This document shows, piece after piece, positions 9,754 to 23,595 of a DNA stretch of 64,000 nucleotides. Below the pieces are notes generated by a model that saw only the letters and a program-made list of their open reading frames with translations, was not told where the DNA came from and did no database searches. Source of the stretch: Citrobacter amalonaticus (GTDB lineage: Bacteria; Pseudomonadota; Gammaproteobacteria; Enterobacterales; Enterobacteriaceae); the NCBI RefSeq assembly GCF_002918555.1, contig NZ_PQMB01000002.1, forward strand, positions 1,217,169 to 1,281,168, read 5' to 3'. The translations under genes and the position numbers were made by a program. Numbering within the stretch: position 1 is the first letter of the stretch; each line of letters begins with the position of its first letter.

Positions 9754-10836
9754 GTGAAACCGGTAACGCTGTATGATGTTGCAGACCATGCAGGCGTCTC
9801 TTATCAGACCGTCTCCCGCGTCGTGAATCGGGCCAGCCAGGTTTCCGCCAAAACCCGTGAAAAAGTCGAAGCTGCCATGGCGGAGCTGAATTACATCCCC
9901 AACCGCGTCGCACAGCAGCTGGCAGGGAAACAGACGCCGCTCATCGGCGTTGCCACCGCCAACCTCGCGCTACACGCCCCGTCGCAAATTGTCGCGGCGA
10001 TCAAATCCCGCGCCGACAGGTCCGGGGCCAGCGTGGTGATCGCCATGGTGGAGCGCCACGGCGTCGAAGCCTGTAAAGCGGCGGTGCATAACCTGCTGGC
10101 GCAGCGGGTGAGCGGATTGATCGTTAACTATCCGCTCGATGAAAACGATGCCATCGCTGTCGCGGCCGCCTGCGGCAACGTGCCGGTGCTGTTTCTCGAC
10201 GTTTCTGACCAGTCCCCCATTAACAGTATTATTTTTTCCCATGACGACGGCGCGCGTCTGGGCGTGGAGCATCTGGTCAATCATGGACACCGGCGCATTG
10301 CGCTGCTGGCCGGTCCGCATTCGTCGGTTTCCGCACGGCTGAGGCTGGCTGGCTGGCATAAATATCTGGCGCACTACCAGCTTCAGCCGGTCGCTGAAAC
10401 CGAAGGCGACTGGAGCGCGATGTCCGGTTTTCAGCAAACCCTGCAAATGCTCAATGACGGAACGATCCCCACCGCCATGCTCGTGGCGAACGATCAGATG
10501 GCGCTGGGCGCGATGCGGGCAATTAGCGAGTTCGGTTTGCGCGTGGCGGGAGACATTTCCGTCATTGGCTATGATGATACCGAGGACAGCGCCTGCTATA
10601 TCCCGCCGCTGACGACCATCAGGCAGGATTTTCCCTTACTTGGCGAGACCAGCGTCGACAGACTGCTGCAACTCTCCCGGGGCGAAGCCACCACCGGTAA
10701 TCAGCTGCTGCCCGTTTCATTGATCGCGCGTAAAACGGTTCAGTCTCCCGATACCCAGGCCGCCTCTCCTCAGGCGCTGGCCGATTCTCTCATACAGCTG
10801 GCACGGCAGATCGCGCAGATCGCGCCCAAAATGTGA
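9754..10836 (+). CDS. lacI: Lac repressor
   Basis: Represses lacZYA by binding the three operators as a tetramer and is released by allolactose. The 360-residue product starts with GTG, as in E. coli. The helix-turn-helix keeps Tyr17, Gln18 and Arg22, the residues that read the E. coli operator, which fits the near-identical O1 here. The periplasmic-binding-protein core follows. The C-terminal tetramerisation helix (ALADSLIQLARQIAQ) keeps its heptad hydrophobics although the last few residues differ from E. coli. Its stop codon lies inside operator O3. Confidence 0.96.
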   Translation: MKPVTLYDVADHAGVSYQTVSRVVNRASQVSAKTREKVEAAMAELNYIPNRVAQQLAGKQTPLIGVATANLALHAPSQIVAAIKSRADRSGASVVIAMVERHGVEACKAAVHNLLAQRVSGLIVNYPLDENDAIAVAAACGNVPVLFLDVSDQSPINSIIFSHDDGARLGVEHLVNHGHRRIALLAGPHSSVSARLRLAGWHKYLAHYQLQPVAETEGDWSAMSGFQQTLQMLNDGTIPTAMLVANDQMALGAMRAISEFGLRVAGDISVIGYDDTEDSACYIPPLTTIRQDFPLLGETSVDRLLQLSRGEATTGNQLLPVSLIARKTVQSPDTQAASPQALADSLIQLARQIAQIAPKM

Positions 10837-10849
10837 ACGCATAACAATT
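10829..10849 (+). promoter_or_regulatory. lac operator O3, overlapping the lacI stop
   Basis: Twenty-one bases matching E. coli O1 at 18 positions, centred 91 bp upstream of O1. It covers the end of lacI, so bound repressor would also block lacI read-through. By eye it is closer to O1 than the weak E. coli O3. Confidence 0.85.
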
Positions 10850-10850
10850 G

Positions 10851-10866
10851 TGTGAGTGAGTTCACT
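10851..10866 (+). promoter_or_regulatory. CRP site of the lac promoter
   Basis: TGTGA-N6-TCACT, centred at 10858.5. This is 72 bp upstream of the O1 centre, as in E. coli, where CRP sits at -61.5. Confidence 0.88.
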
Positions 10867-10883
10867 CATTCAACCTCCTGTCC

Positions 10884-10913
10884 TTTACAACCGGAAGCCC
10901 TTATTCGTATTTT
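10884..10913 (+). promoter_or_regulatory. lacZYA promoter
   Basis: TTTACA (-35, 10884-10889), an 18-bp spacer and TATTTT (-10, 10908-10913). The -35 and spacer length equal those of E. coli lac, and the -10 is as imperfect as E. coli TATGTT, consistent with dependence on CRP. Confidence 0.88.
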
Positions 10914-10919
10914 GATTGA

Positions 10920-14041
<3,122 letters not shown>

Positions 14042-14048
14042 TAATAAT

Positions 14049-14070
14049 CGGGCAGGTTCACCCCTGCCCG
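14049..14070 (+). other. lacZ-lacY intercistronic hairpin
   Basis: An 8-bp inverted repeat (CGGGCAGG / CCTGCCCG) with a 6-base loop between lacZ and lacY, without a T-run. E. coli has an equivalent hairpin here, linked to differential mRNA decay and not to intrinsic termination. Confidence 0.7.
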
Positions 14071-14093
14071 CATTCATCGTAAGGAAGTCCATT

Positions 14094-15347
14094 ATGTATT
14101 ATTTGAAAAACACTAACTTCTGGATGTTCGGCTTCTTCTTTTTCTTTTACTTTTTCATTATGGGTGCCTATTTCCCCTTCTTCCCTATCTGGTTACACGA
14201 TATAAACCATATCAGCAAAGGGGATACCGGGATTATCTTCGCCTGTATTTCGCTGTTCTCCCTGCTATTCCAGCCTGTCTTCGGTCTGCTTTCCGATAAA
14301 CTTGGCCTGCGTAAACATCTGCTGTGGGTCATTACCGGTATGCTGGTGATGTTTGCCCCGTTCTTTATTTACGTCTTTGGCCCGTTATTACAGGTCAATA
14401 TTTTACTGGGTTCCATTGTCGGCGGGATTTACCTCGGTTTCATTTACAATGCCGGGGCACCCGCGATTGAAGCCTATATTGAAAAAGCCAGCCGCCGGAG
14501 CAATTTTGAATTTGGCCGCGCACGCATGTTTGGCTGCGTAGGCTGGGCGCTGTGTGCCTCGATCGTCGGGATTATGTTTACCATCAACAACCAGTTTGTC
14601 TTCTGGCTGGGCTCCGGCTGTGCGGTCATTCTGGCCATACTGCTGTTCTTTTCAAAAACGGAAGTGGCTTCTTCAGCAAAGGTGGCGGACGCGGTAGGCG
14701 CTAACCACTCGGCCTTCAGCCTGAAGCTGGCGCTGGAGTTATTCAAACAGCCGAAGCTCTGGTTCCTCTCGCTGTACGTCGTCGGGGTTTCCTGTACTTA
14801 TGATGTGTTTGACCAGCAGTTCGCCAACTTCTTCACCTCGTTCTTTGCCACCGGAGAGCACGGCACCCGCGTGTTTGGCTACGTCACCACCATGGGGGAA
14901 TTGCTCAACGCCTCGATCATGTTCTTTGCGCCGCTGATTGTGAATCGCATTGGCGGGAAGAACGCCCTACTGATCGCGGGCACGATTATGTCGGTACGAA
15001 TTATCGGTTCTTCATTCGCCACCTCCGCGCTGGAGGTTATCATCCTCAAAACGCTGCATATGTTTGAAATACCGTTCCTCATCGTCGGCTGCTTCAAATA
15101 TATTACCAGTCAGTTTGAAGTGCGTTTCTCCGCCACAATTTATCTGGTGTGTTTCTGTTTCTTCAAACAGTTAGCGATGATTTTCATGTCCGTTTTAGCT
15201 GGCAACATGTATGAGAGTATTGGTTTCCAGGGGGCTTATCTGGTGCTGGGGATCATCGCGATGAGCTTCACGCTGATTTCCGTATTTACCCTCAGTGGGC
15301 CGGGACCGTTTTCCCGCTGTTTCGCACAAACCGGTAAACAAGCCTGA
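14094..15347 (+). CDS. lacY: Lactose permease
   Basis: Lactose/proton symporter of the major facilitator superfamily, twelve membrane helices. The 417 residues equal the E. coli length. All residues needed for sugar binding and proton coupling are at the E. coli positions: Glu126, Arg144, Glu269, Arg302, His322 and Glu325. An upstream in-frame extension into lacZ exists, but the ATG at 14094 follows AAGGAAG and is the family start. The last dozen residues differ from E. coli, in a region known to be dispensable. lacA follows after 28 bases. Confidence 0.96.
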   Translation: MYYLKNTNFWMFGFFFFFYFFIMGAYFPFFPIWLHDINHISKGDTGIIFACISLFSLLFQPVFGLLSDKLGLRKHLLWVITGMLVMFAPFFIYVFGPLLQVNILLGSIVGGIYLGFIYNAGAPAIEAYIEKASRRSNFEFGRARMFGCVGWALCASIVGIMFTINNQFVFWLGSGCAVILAILLFFSKTEVASSAKVADAVGANHSAFSLKLALELFKQPKLWFLSLYVVGVSCTYDVFDQQFANFFTSFFATGEHGTRVFGYVTTMGELLNASIMFFAPLIVNRIGGKNALLIAGTIMSVRIIGSSFATSALEVIILKTLHMFEIPFLIVGCFKYITSQFEVRFSATIYLVCFCFFKQLAMIFMSVLAGNMYESIGFQGAYLVLGIIAMSFTLISVFTLSGPGPFSRCFAQTGKQA

Positions 15348-15375
15348 AGATAAATACAAGGATGGAATATCACCA

Positions 15376-15987
15376 ATGACCGTTTCAATGAGAGACAGAA
15401 TAAAAGCAGGCCAGCTGTTTACCGATATGTGCGAAGGTCTGCCGCAAGAGAGACTCCGCGGAAAAGAGCTGATGTATGAATTTAACCACTCGCGGCCATC
15501 AGAGATTGAAAAGCGGGAAAAGCTGATGAGCGAAATGTTTGGAACGGTGGGCAAACATGCGTGGATAGAGCCTCCCATCTATTTTTCTTACGGCTCCAGG
15601 ATCCATATTGGCGATAACTTTTACGCCAATTTTAACCTCACCATTGTTGATGATTACACGGTCACGATAGGCGATAACGTTTTAATTGCGCCAAATGTCA
15701 CGATCTCTGTAACGGGTCACCCCATTCATCATACGCTGAGAAAAGCCGGAGAAATGTTTTCCTTTCCGGTCACAATCGGCAATAACGTATGGATTGGCAG
15801 TCACGTGGTGATCAATCCCGGTATAACGATTGGCGATAACACCGTTATTGGCGCGGGTAGCGTGGTAACAAAAGATATTCCCTCAAATGTCGTTGCCGTA
15901 GGGGTTCCCTGCCGGGTTATCCGCGAAATAAACGACCGGGATAAGCAGTATTATTATAAAGACTATAAAGTCGAGCCGTCTGTTTAA
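15376..15987 (+). CDS. lacA: Galactoside O-acetyltransferase
   Basis: Acetylates the 6-hydroxyl of galactosides with acetyl-CoA and is thought to detoxify non-metabolised analogues. The 203-residue product is a left-handed beta-helix protein with hexapeptide repeats (IGDNVLI, IGNNVWI, IGDNTVI) and the catalytic histidine in VTGHPIHH (E. coli His115). Same length as E. coli LacA. It ends the lac operon and is followed by an intrinsic terminator. Confidence 0.95.
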   Translation: MTVSMRDRIKAGQLFTDMCEGLPQERLRGKELMYEFNHSRPSEIEKREKLMSEMFGTVGKHAWIEPPIYFSYGSRIHIGDNFYANFNLTIVDDYTVTIGDNVLIAPNVTISVTGHPIHHTLRKAGEMFSFPVTIGNNVWIGSHVVINPGITIGDNTVIGAGSVVTKDIPSNVVAVGVPCRVIREINDRDKQYYYKDYKVEPSV

Positions 15988-16008
15988 CCAGGCCCGTCAT
16001 CGTTTGCA

Positions 16009-16042
16009 GGCCCGGTGAGCGTCAGCGCCACCGGGCCTTTTT
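16009..16042 (+). terminator. Intrinsic terminator of lacZYA
   Basis: An 8-bp GC-rich stem (GGCCCGGT at 16009-16016, ACCGGGCC at 16030-16037) followed directly by TTTTT. It lies between the convergent lacA and prpE; only the plus-strand side has a T-run. Confidence 0.85.
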
Positions 16043-16100
16043 GCCAGATGGCGCTGCCTGGTGGCTTATTCAACCGACGGCAACATCAGCGGCATAACGA

Positions 16101-17987
16101 TTACTCCTCAATCACCTGACGGATTTGCTGTAGCGCCGCGGGATCGTCAAGGGTGGTCAGATCGCCAGGATCGCGGCCTTCGCAAATGGCCTGGATCGTA
16201 CGCCGGAGCATCTTGCCGGATCGCGTTTTCGGCAACTGCGACACAAACCAGACGTGCGCCGGACGGCCAAAATTGCCAATCTGGCTGTCCACCAGCGCCA
16301 TAATCGCTTTCTCTTCAGAATGTGCGATATCGCGGTCTTCCAGGCTATCGCTCTGTTTGGGGATCACAAACGCCACCGCGACCTGCCCCTTCAGGGCGTC
16401 TTTCACCCCAACCACCGCCACTTCCGCCACGTTCGGATAACTGGAAATACTCTCCTCAATCTCGCGCGTGCCCAGCCGATGTCCGGCGACGTTTATCACA
16501 TCATCGGTACGTCCGAGGATAAAGTAGTAGCCGTCTTCATCGCGAATGCCCCAGTCAAAGGTGGCATAGACCTGCCGGGAGAACAGCGACCAGTAGGTCG
16601 AGACAAACCGCGCATCGTCGCCCCAGATAGTCTGAATACAGCCGGGGGGCAGCGGCCCTTCAAGCACCAGCATCCCCTTCTCGTTGGCCCCGCATGGTTC
16701 GCCGGTCACCTCATTGAGCAACTGCACGTTGTAGCCATACATTGGCACTCCGGGACTGCCCAGACGTGAAGGCCGGTCATCCAGCGCGCGGGCAATCGCC
16801 ATAATCGGCCAGCCGGATTCTGTTTGCCAGTAGTTATCAATCACCGGCACATCCAGCGTTTCGCTTACCCAGCTGGCGGTCGGTTCATCCAGGGGTTCTC
16901 CGGCCAGGTAGAGCGCCTCCAGCGAAGAGAGATCGTGATTGCGGATCTGCGCGGTCGGGAACTTCTTCAGCACGCGGATGGCGGTCGGGGCAGAGAACAT
17001 GCGGTTAACCTGATACTTTTCGACGATTTTCCACCATACGCCGCAGTCCGGGTACGTGGGCAAACCTTCGTAGACAAGGGTCGCCATCCCCGCCAGCAGC
17101 GGCGCGTAGACAATGTATGAGTGTCCGACGACCCAGCCGATATCCGAGGCGCAAAAGAAGACACCGCCCGCTTTGCCACCAAAAATGGTGTCCATAGTGG
17201 TCGCCAGCGCCACCGCATAGCCCCCCACGTCGCGCTGCACCCCTTTTGGCTTGCCGGTTGTCCCGGAGGTATAGAGAATGCAGGAGGTTTCGTTGGACTC
17301 CAGCCATGCCACCGGCACCCGCGCACCGAGATGCTGCTGACGCAGGGTCGCAAAATCAAGATCGCGCCCGGCAACCCGCGCCATTTTTGCCAGACCGCGA
17401 TCCACCAGGATCACATGTTTTGGCTGATGCTGCGCCTGAGCGATGGCATCATCCAGCAGCTTTTTATAGGGCAGGATTTTGCCGCCGCGCGCCCCGGCAT
17501 CCGCAGAGACAATCAGCACAGGTTTGGCATCATCTATCCGTGCCGCCACGCTGTGTGAGGCAAAACCACCAAACACAACCGAATGAATCGCGCCAATACG
17601 CGCGCACGCCAGCAGCGTAATATGCGCTTCGGCAATCATCGGCATGTACACCAGCACCCGATCGCCGCGCTGCACGCCCAACGACAGCAGCACCGACGCC
17701 ACCACATTCACTTCGTCATACAGCTGGCTGAAGGTGAACGTGCGCTCCTCTTCGGTTTCAGATGAGACGGCAATCAGCGCCAGCGCATCCGGCTGTTTAT
17801 CCAGCCAGCGGTCGATGGCGTTATGGCACAAATTCGTCGTGCCGCCGCAAAACCAGCGGGCAAACGGCGGGTGGCTGTGATCCAGCGTTTGGGTAAACGG
17901 CTGTTGCCAGTCAATTCGTCTGGCCTGTTCGGCCCAGAACGACGCCGGCTGGGTGATGGAACGCTGATAAAACTCGCTAAAAGACAT
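16101..17987 (-). CDS. prpE: Propionate--CoA ligase
   Basis: Activates propionate to propionyl-CoA through a propionyl-adenylate, the entry step of the 2-methylcitrate cycle. The 628 residues match E. coli PrpE. The ANL-family motifs are present: the P-loop-like YTSGTTGKPKG (residues about 240-250), YWQTESG, and the C-terminal catalytic lysine in TRSGKMLRR, which is also the residue reversibly acetylated in this enzyme class. It is the last gene of prpBCDE, 39 bases after prpD. Confidence 0.96.
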   Translation of the reverse strand: MSFSEFYQRSITQPASFWAEQARRIDWQQPFTQTLDHSHPPFARWFCGGTTNLCHNAIDRWLDKQPDALALIAVSSETEEERTFTFSQLYDEVNVVASVLLSLGVQRGDRVLVYMPMIAEAHITLLACARIGAIHSVVFGGFASHSVAARIDDAKPVLIVSADAGARGGKILPYKKLLDDAIAQAQHQPKHVILVDRGLAKMARVAGRDLDFATLRQQHLGARVPVAWLESNETSCILYTSGTTGKPKGVQRDVGGYAVALATTMDTIFGGKAGGVFFCASDIGWVVGHSYIVYAPLLAGMATLVYEGLPTYPDCGVWWKIVEKYQVNRMFSAPTAIRVLKKFPTAQIRNHDLSSLEALYLAGEPLDEPTASWVSETLDVPVIDNYWQTESGWPIMAIARALDDRPSRLGSPGVPMYGYNVQLLNEVTGEPCGANEKGMLVLEGPLPPGCIQTIWGDDARFVSTYWSLFSRQVYATFDWGIRDEDGYYFILGRTDDVINVAGHRLGTREIEESISSYPNVAEVAVVGVKDALKGQVAVAFVIPKQSDSLEDRDIAHSEEKAIMALVDSQIGNFGRPAHVWFVSQLPKTRSGKMLRRTIQAICEGRDPGDLTTLDDPAALQQIRQVIEE

Positions 17988-18026
17988 AATGCTCTCCTGT
18001 TGAACTTACGCCTGATGAGTCGTGTT

Positions 18027-19478
18027 TCAAATAATGAACAGATCCATAAACTCATTGACCGGCATCTGCTCCAGGCTCGTTCGGTCCAGGGAGACATCCA
18101 GGATGCGCTGCTGCTGGCGGGTCGGGAACTGGCGCGCCAGATTAATTTTGAATTTTTCGATAAGCTTCGGAATGCCGTCGGCGCGGCGGCGGGCATGACC
18201 AATCGGGTATTCCACCACCACTTCCGCAAACTGCGTGCCGTCGGTGAATTCAAGCGTGATGGCATTGGCGATGGCGCGTTTTTCCGGGTCGTGATAGTCG
18301 GCGGTAAACGCCGGATCTTCAAAGCAGTTAATCTTCTCGCGCAGGGCGTCGATACGCTTGTCCTGCGCCACGCCATCTTCATAATCCGCCGCCGTTAAGC
18401 GCCCGAACAGGAGCGGGATCGCCACCATGTACTGAATACAGTGGTCACGATCGGCCGGGTTATCCAGCGGGCCTTTTTTGTCGATGATGCGAATGCAGGC
18501 TTCATGGGTGCGAATCGTCACCTTCTCGATATCGGCCGCAGTTTTACCCGCCGCCTGCATCTGTTCATACAGGGTCATGGCCGCTTCTACCGCCGTTTGC
18601 GAGTGGAACTCCGCCGGGAAGGAGATTTTAAACAGCACGTTTTCCATTACGTAAGCGCCGTACGGGCGCTGGAAGCGGAACGACTCACCTCTGAAGGAGA
18701 CATCATAGAAGCCCCAGGTTTTCGCCGTCAGCGCCGACGGATAGCCCATTTCACCGGTTTTCGCCATCAGTGCCAGACGCACCGCACGAGAAGTGGCATC
18801 GCCTGCGGCCCAGGACTTACGCGTCCCGGTGTTTGGCGCATGACGATAGGTGCGCAGCGACTGCCCGTCCACCCACGCCAGCGACACCGCGTTGAGGATT
18901 TCCTCACGCGTCAGCCCGAGCATTTCAGCAACCACCGCGGTGGACGCCACTTTTACCAGCAGCACATGGTCAAGCCCCACGCGGTTGAAGGCATTTTCAA
19001 GCGCGATACAGCCCTGAATCTCATGGGCTTTGATCATCCCGGTGAGCACCTGCTTCATGGTCAAAGGGGCTTTTCCGGCAGCCAGCGCATTGCGCGACAG
19101 CCAGTCCGCCGTTGCCAGAATCCCACCGAGGTTGTCGGAAGGATGCCCCCATTCTGCGGCAAGCCAGGTATCATTAAAGTCGAGCCAGCGGATCATCGCG
19201 CCAATGTTAAATGCCGCCTGCACCGGATCGAGCTGAAACTGGGTACCCGGAACGCGCACGCCGTTCGGCACCACGGTTCCCGGAACGATGGGTCCCATCA
19301 GTTTTTTACAGGCCGGGTATTCCAGGGCTTCCAGACCACAGCCCAGCGTATCAAGCAGACAATAATGCGCGGTGTCGTACGCCAGCTTCGAGGCGATCTC
19401 GTAGTTCATGACGTAATCAACGATATCAACGATTTCACGGTCAAATTCCGGGCGAACGTTCGAAATATGTGCGGACAT
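18027..19478 (-). CDS. prpD: 2-methylcitrate dehydratase
   Basis: Dehydrates 2-methylcitrate to 2-methyl-cis-aconitate, and may also rehydrate it, in propionate catabolism. The 483-residue product belongs to the MmgE/PrpD family and equals the E. coli length. Family segments such as RWLDFNDTW, the AHEIQG helix and [11 protein letters not shown] are visible. This enzyme needs no iron-sulfur cluster, and no cysteine cluster motif is seen. Spaced 38 bases from prpC and 39 from prpE in the operon. Confidence 0.95.
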   Translation of the reverse strand: MSAHISNVRPEFDREIVDIVDYVMNYEIASKLAYDTAHYCLLDTLGCGLEALEYPACKKLMGPIVPGTVVPNGVRVPGTQFQLDPVQAAFNIGAMIRWLDFNDTWLAAEWGHPSDNLGGILATADWLSRNALAAGKAPLTMKQVLTGMIKAHEIQGCIALENAFNRVGLDHVLLVKVASTAVVAEMLGLTREEILNAVSLAWVDGQSLRTYRHAPNTGTRKSWAAGDATSRAVRLALMAKTGEMGYPSALTAKTWGFYDVSFRGESFRFQRPYGAYVMENVLFKISFPAEFHSQTAVEAAMTLYEQMQAAGKTAADIEKVTIRTHEACIRIIDKKGPLDNPADRDHCIQYMVAIPLLFGRLTAADYEDGVAQDKRIDALREKINCFEDPAFTADYHDPEKRAIANAITLEFTDGTQFAEVVVEYPIGHARRRADGIPKLIEKFKINLARQFPTRQQQRILDVSLDRTSLEQMPVNEFMDLFII

Positions 19479-19516
19479 AAAAAGGGTTCCTGTTTTTTAT
19501 ATTTAGAGGTTTTGCA

Positions 19517-20686
19517 TTAGCAACGCTGATCTAGCGCGACAAAGACACGATCTTCCGGGCCGGTGTAATTGGCGGAAGGACGGATAATTTTGTTGTCCTG
19601 GCGCTGTTCGATGATGTGCGCAGCCCAGCCGGTAACCCGGGCAATCACAAACAGCGGCGTGAACATTTCGGTGGGGACGCCCATCATGTTGTAGGAGACC
19701 GCCGAGAACCAGTCGAGGTTGGGGAACATCTTTTTCGTGTCCCACATTACCGCTTCCAGACGGTCGGCAATGTTGTACATCTTCAGCGATCCGCCTTCCT
19801 GAGAAAGCTGTTTCGCCACGCGCTTTATCACCTGATGGCGCGGGTCGGCGATGGTGTAAACCGGATGGCCAAAGCCAATCACCACTTCTTTGTTTTCAAC
19901 GCGTTTACGAATATCCGCTTCGGCCTCTTCCGGTGTTTCATAGCGCTGCTGAATTTCCAGCGACACTTCATTCGCCCCGCCGTGTTTCGGGCCGCGCAGC
20001 GCGCCAATCGCGCCGATAATCGCCGAATAGACATCGGAACCGGTTCCGGCAATCACCCGGCTGGTGAAGGTGGAGGCGTTGAACTCGTGCTCGGCGTACA
20101 GCACCAGCGAGATGTGCATCGCCTTTTCCCAGCTTTGTGACGGTTTTTCACCGTGCAGCAGGTGCAGGAAATGACCGCCAACAGAGTCGTCGTCCGTTTC
20201 CGGCTGGATACGCTCACCGTTGTGGCTGTAGTGGTACCAGTACAGGAGGACAGAGCTGAGCGAGGCCAGCAGCTTGTCGGCGATATCGCGGGCGCCGGAG
20301 ACGGTATGCCCTTCTTTTTCCGGCAACGTGCAGCCTAATGCTGAGACGCCGGTGCGCATGACGTCCATCGGATGCGACGCCGCTGGCAGCGATTCCAGCA
20401 CAATGCGGACATTCGCCGGCAGGCCGCGCAGCGCTTTGAGCTTAATTTTATACGCCTGAAGCTCATCGCGGGTCGGCAGTTTGCCGTGAATCAGCAGGTG
20501 GGCAACTTCTTCAAATTCGCAATGCTCCGCGAGATCGAGAATATCGTAGCCGCGGTAGTGCAGATCGTTACCACTTTTGCCAACGGTACACAGGGCGGTA
20601 TTTCCCGCCGGAACGCCTGACAGCGCGACGGATTTTTTGGGCTTAATGACATGGGTATTGTCTTGCAGGATTGTCGTGTCGCTCAT
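19517..20686 (-). CDS. prpC: 2-methylcitrate synthase
   Basis: Condenses propionyl-CoA with oxaloacetate to 2-methylcitrate. The 389-residue product has the citrate-synthase-family histidines and aspartate ([20 protein letters not shown], and the [13 protein letters not shown] segment). The short, single-domain length is typical of the type II-like methylcitrate synthases and not of the 427-residue hexameric GltA. A REP element separates it from prpB upstream. Confidence 0.95.
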   Translation of the reverse strand: MSDTTILQDNTHVIKPKKSVALSGVPAGNTALCTVGKSGNDLHYRGYDILDLAEHCEFEEVAHLLIHGKLPTRDELQAYKIKLKALRGLPANVRIVLESLPAASHPMDVMRTGVSALGCTLPEKEGHTVSGARDIADKLLASLSSVLLYWYHYSHNGERIQPETDDDSVGGHFLHLLHGEKPSQSWEKAMHISLVLYAEHEFNASTFTSRVIAGTGSDVYSAIIGAIGALRGPKHGGANEVSLEIQQRYETPEEAEADIRKRVENKEVVIGFGHPVYTIADPRHQVIKRVAKQLSQEGGSLKMYNIADRLEAVMWDTKKMFPNLDWFSAVSYNMMGVPTEMFTPLFVIARVTGWAAHIIEQRQDNKIIRPSANYTGPEDRVFVALDQRC

Positions 20687-20728
20687 GTTGTCCTCGTCAT
20701 TATTTTAATATGTAGGGTACAAATTTAT

Positions 20729-20764
20729 TGCCGGATGGCGGCTACGCCTTCTCCGGCCTACGAC
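20729..20764. repeat. REP element between prpB and prpC
   Basis: A single REP palindrome (GCCGGATGGCGGC, then CTTCTCCGGCCTAC) fills the 80-base gap in the operon. Placed here it can dampen expression of the downstream genes or protect prpB mRNA. Confidence 0.82.
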
Positions 20765-20766
20765 GG

Positions 20767-21648
20767 TTACTTCTTGCTATACAACGCGTCGAGCTTCTCT
20801 TCGTACTGGTAATAGTTGATGCTTTCGTACAGCTCGTTGCGCGTCTGCATGATGTCGATAACGCCCTTCTGCGTTCCCTCCTGGCGCAGCACGTTGTAAA
20901 CCTTTTCTGCTGCACGGTTCATCGCACGGAAAGCCGACAGCGGATACAGCGCCATCGCGACGTTCGCGCTGCGCAGTTCGTCGGTGGTGAACAGCGGGGT
21001 CGCACCAAATTCGGTAATATTGGCGAGGATCGGCACCTGTACCGCATCGGCAAACTGACGGTACATGGCAAGCTCGGTAATGGCTTCCGGGAACAGCATG
21101 TCGGCTCCCGCTTCCACATAAGCCCGCGCACGATCAATTGCCGCTTCCAGTCCTTCCACCGCCAGCGCATCGGTACGCGCCATGATCACAAAATCAGGAT
21201 CGGTGCGCGCATCCACCGCCGCCCGGATCCTGTCCACCATCTCCTCTTTGGAAACGATCGCTTTATTCGGACGGTGACCGCAGCGCTTGGCGCCGATCTG
21301 ATCCTCGATATGCAGCGCGGCGGCGCCGGCCTTAATCATTGATTTCACGGTACGCGCCACGTTGAATGCCGAAGAGCCGAACCCAATGTCGGCATCCACC
21401 AGCAGCGGCAGCGGGCAGACATCGGTAATGCGGCGGATATCGATCAGCACGTCATCAAGGGTAGAAATACCCAGGTCCGGTAGCCCCAGCGAACCCGCCG
21501 CCACACCGCCGCCGGAGAGATAAATCGCCTGATAGCCCGCGCGCTGGGCCAGCAGCGCATGATTGGCATTGATAGTGCCGACGATCTGTAAGGGGTTTTC
21601 TTTGGTGAGCGCAGCGCGAAACATCTGACCCGGAGAGCGTAGAGACAT
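20767..21648 (-). CDS. prpB: 2-methylisocitrate lyase
   Basis: Cleaves 2-methylisocitrate to pyruvate and succinate, the last step of the methylcitrate cycle. The 293-residue product is an isocitrate-lyase-superfamily TIM barrel with the catalytic KRCGH motif and the metal-binding DADIGFG loop. A start at 21669 would add seven residues; the ATG at 21648 has GAGGA before it and gives the E. coli N-terminus (MSLxSPG). First gene of prpBCDE, behind a sigma-54 promoter. It ends in LDALYSKK, slightly shorter than E. coli. Confidence 0.95.
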   Translation of the reverse strand: MSLRSPGQMFRAALTKENPLQIVGTINANHALLAQRAGYQAIYLSGGGVAAGSLGLPDLGISTLDDVLIDIRRITDVCPLPLLVDADIGFGSSAFNVARTVKSMIKAGAAALHIEDQIGAKRCGHRPNKAIVSKEEMVDRIRAAVDARTDPDFVIMARTDALAVEGLEAAIDRARAYVEAGADMLFPEAITELAMYRQFADAVQVPILANITEFGATPLFTTDELRSANVAMALYPLSAFRAMNRAAEKVYNVLRQEGTQKGVIDIMQTRNELYESINYYQYEEKLDALYSKK

Positions 21649-21697
21649 ATTCCATCCTCTTGTTATCAACTTGTTACTTAAGGTTGATTCATATAAA

Positions 21698-21713
21698 GCA
21701 AGAGGTATGCCAA
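21698..21713 (-). promoter_or_regulatory. Sigma-54 promoter of prpBCDE
   Basis: On the minus strand TTGGCA (complement of 21708-21713) and TTGC (complement of 21698-21701) have the exact GG-to-GC spacing of a -24/-12 sigma-54 promoter. It lies about 50 bases before prpB, matching control by the sigma-54 activator PrpR encoded divergently. Confidence 0.9.
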
Positions 21714-21810
21714 CGGGAACAAAAAGAGAAAGAAATCATTTTTATTATTTAATAACAACGAATTATAAAAACCTGTGAATATGCAGCCATAAAAAAGCGT
21801 GTCAGCTAAC

Positions 21811-21857
21811 GTTTCACGAAACGTTCTTACATGTTTCATTGCAACATTTATGAAACA
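21811..21857. promoter_or_regulatory. Inverted repeats, probable PrpR activator sites
   Basis: Two dyads lie about 100-150 bp upstream of the sigma-54 promoter: GTTTC-AC-GAAAC (21811-21822), and an 8-bp pair TGTTTCAT (21832-21839) / ATGAAACA (21850-21857). They share the GTTTC/GAAAC core and sit at the usual distance for an enhancer-binding activator. Binding by PrpR is inferred. Confidence 0.7.
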
Positions 21858-21898
21858 AGGCTAAACCCAATAATCTGTCTACTCTTGTTGAGCTTATT

Positions 21899-23494
21899 AT
21901 GGCGACTACGCATCTTCCCCCACGGATAAATGACGACAAACCGGTGATCTGGACGGTGTCGGTCACCCGTCTGTTCGAACTGTTCCGCGATATCAGCCTG
22001 GAGTTCGACAACCAGGCGACCATCACGCCGATTCAGCTCGGCTTTGAGAAGGCCGTCGCGTATATCCGTAAAAAGCTCGCCACCGAACGCTGCGATGCCA
22101 TCATTGCCGCGGGCTCCAACGGCGCGTATCTGAAAAGCCGCCTGTCCATTCCGGTGATCCTGATTAAACCCAGCGGTTTTGACGTGCTACAGGCCCTGGC
22201 AAAAGCCGGGAAGCTGACCGCCGCCATCGGCGTGGTGACCTATCAGGAGACGCTACCGGCGCTTATCGCCTTTCAGAAAACGTTCCATCTGCGACTGGAA
22301 CAGCGCAGCTATGTCACCGAAGAGGATGCCCGCGGGCAAATCAATGAACTGAAAGCCAGCGGCATTGAAGCGGTGGTCGGTGCAGGACTGATTACCGATC
22401 TGGCGGAAGAGGCGGGCATGACCGGCATCTTCATCTATTCCGCCGCCACGGTGCGTCAGGCGTTTACTGACGCCCTGGATATGACCCGTCTGACGCTGCG
22501 GCAAGGCAGTCAGTACGGCTCCGGCAACGGCCAGCGCACCCGTTATGAGCTGGGCGATATGCGCGGGGACTGCGCATCGATGGAGCAGGTTCGTCATACC
22601 ATTATGCTCTACGCCCGTTCGCGCGCGGCGGTACTCATCCAGGGGGAAACCGGCACCGGGAAAGAGCTGGCGGCCCAGGCCATTCATCGGGAGTATTTCG
22701 CCCGGCAGGGCCGACGCTGCGGCAGGCAGTCGGCCCCTTTCGTCGCCGTTAACTGCGGGGCAATCGCCGAATCGTTACTGGAAGCAGAGCTGTTTGGCTA
22801 CGAAGACGGCGCGTTTACCGGCTCCCGGCGGGGAGGCCGCGCCGGACTGTTTGAAATCGCCCACGGCGGGACGCTGTTCCTTGATGAGATTGGAGAAATG
22901 CCGCTGCCCTTGCAGACTCGCCTGCTGCGCGTGCTGGAAGAAAAGGAGGTCACCCGCGTCGGAGGGCATCATCCCATCCCCGTGGACGTGCGCGTGATCG
23001 GTGCCACCCACTGTAATCTGGAAGCTGAGATGAAGCAGGGGCGATTTCGGGCCGACCTGTTCTATCGCCTGAGCATTCTTCGCCTGACGCTTCCCCCGCT
23101 CCGGGAGCGCCTGCCGGATATTCAGCCGCTGGCGGAAGACTTTTTAAAGCAGTCGCTGGCGGCCCTGAATGCGCCGTTTAGCGAGTCGGTACGCACCGGA
23201 CTTGCGGAGAACCAGACCGCACTTTTGCGCTATGACTGGCCCGGAAATGTCCGCGAACTGCGTAATCTGATGGAACGACTGGCGCTCTTTTTAAGCGTTG
23301 AACCGCAGCCCAGGCTGGATGTCCATTTTCTCCGAAAGCTGCTGCCAGAACTGACCACCACGGCTGACGCGCCTCCGGTCCCCCCTTCTCTGACGCCACA
23401 ACACGTTCTGGCACAATTTAATGGTGATAAAACGGCCGCCGCACGTTATTTAGGAATTAGCAGAACCACATTCTGGCGGCGGTTAAAAGAATAG
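21899..23494 (+). CDS. prpR: Sigma-54-dependent propionate catabolism activator PrpR
   Basis: Senses 2-methylcitrate and activates prpBCDE with sigma-54. The 531-residue product has an N-terminal PrpR sensor domain (about 1-190), a AAA+ domain with Walker A GETGTGKE, the sigma-54 contact loop GAFTGS and Walker [11 protein letters not shown], and a Fis-type helix-turn-helix at the end ([19 protein letters not shown]). It is three residues longer than E. coli PrpR, mostly in the N-terminal leader. Ribosome-binding site is weak. Transcribed divergently from its target. Confidence 0.95.
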   Translation: MATTHLPPRINDDKPVIWTVSVTRLFELFRDISLEFDNQATITPIQLGFEKAVAYIRKKLATERCDAIIAAGSNGAYLKSRLSIPVILIKPSGFDVLQALAKAGKLTAAIGVVTYQETLPALIAFQKTFHLRLEQRSYVTEEDARGQINELKASGIEAVVGAGLITDLAEEAGMTGIFIYSAATVRQAFTDALDMTRLTLRQGSQYGSGNGQRTRYELGDMRGDCASMEQVRHTIMLYARSRAAVLIQGETGTGKELAAQAIHREYFARQGRRCGRQSAPFVAVNCGAIAESLLEAELFGYEDGAFTGSRRGGRAGLFEIAHGGTLFLDEIGEMPLPLQTRLLRVLEEKEVTRVGGHHPIPVDVRVIGATHCNLEAEMKQGRFRADLFYRLSILRLTLPPLRERLPDIQPLAEDFLKQSLAALNAPFSESVRTGLAENQTALLRYDWPGNVRELRNLMERLALFLSVEPQPRLDVHFLRKLLPELTTTADAPPVPPSLTPQHVLAQFNGDKTAAARYLGISRTTFWRRLKE

Positions 23495-23595
23495 ATTGCC
23501 GATCTTTCTACGATGCTGAGTCAATCCCAGCGGTCGGAGCCGATGAAGTGACTCCTTTGTGATCGCTCTCTCATCCACAGAGTTTTGCTAAAAAT

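Noticed and set aside
18441-19520. Plus-strand open frame of 359 residues antisense to prpD
   Set aside because: prpD is certain on the minus strand. The antisense frame is Arg/His-rich, as expected for a shadow frame in GC-rich DNA.
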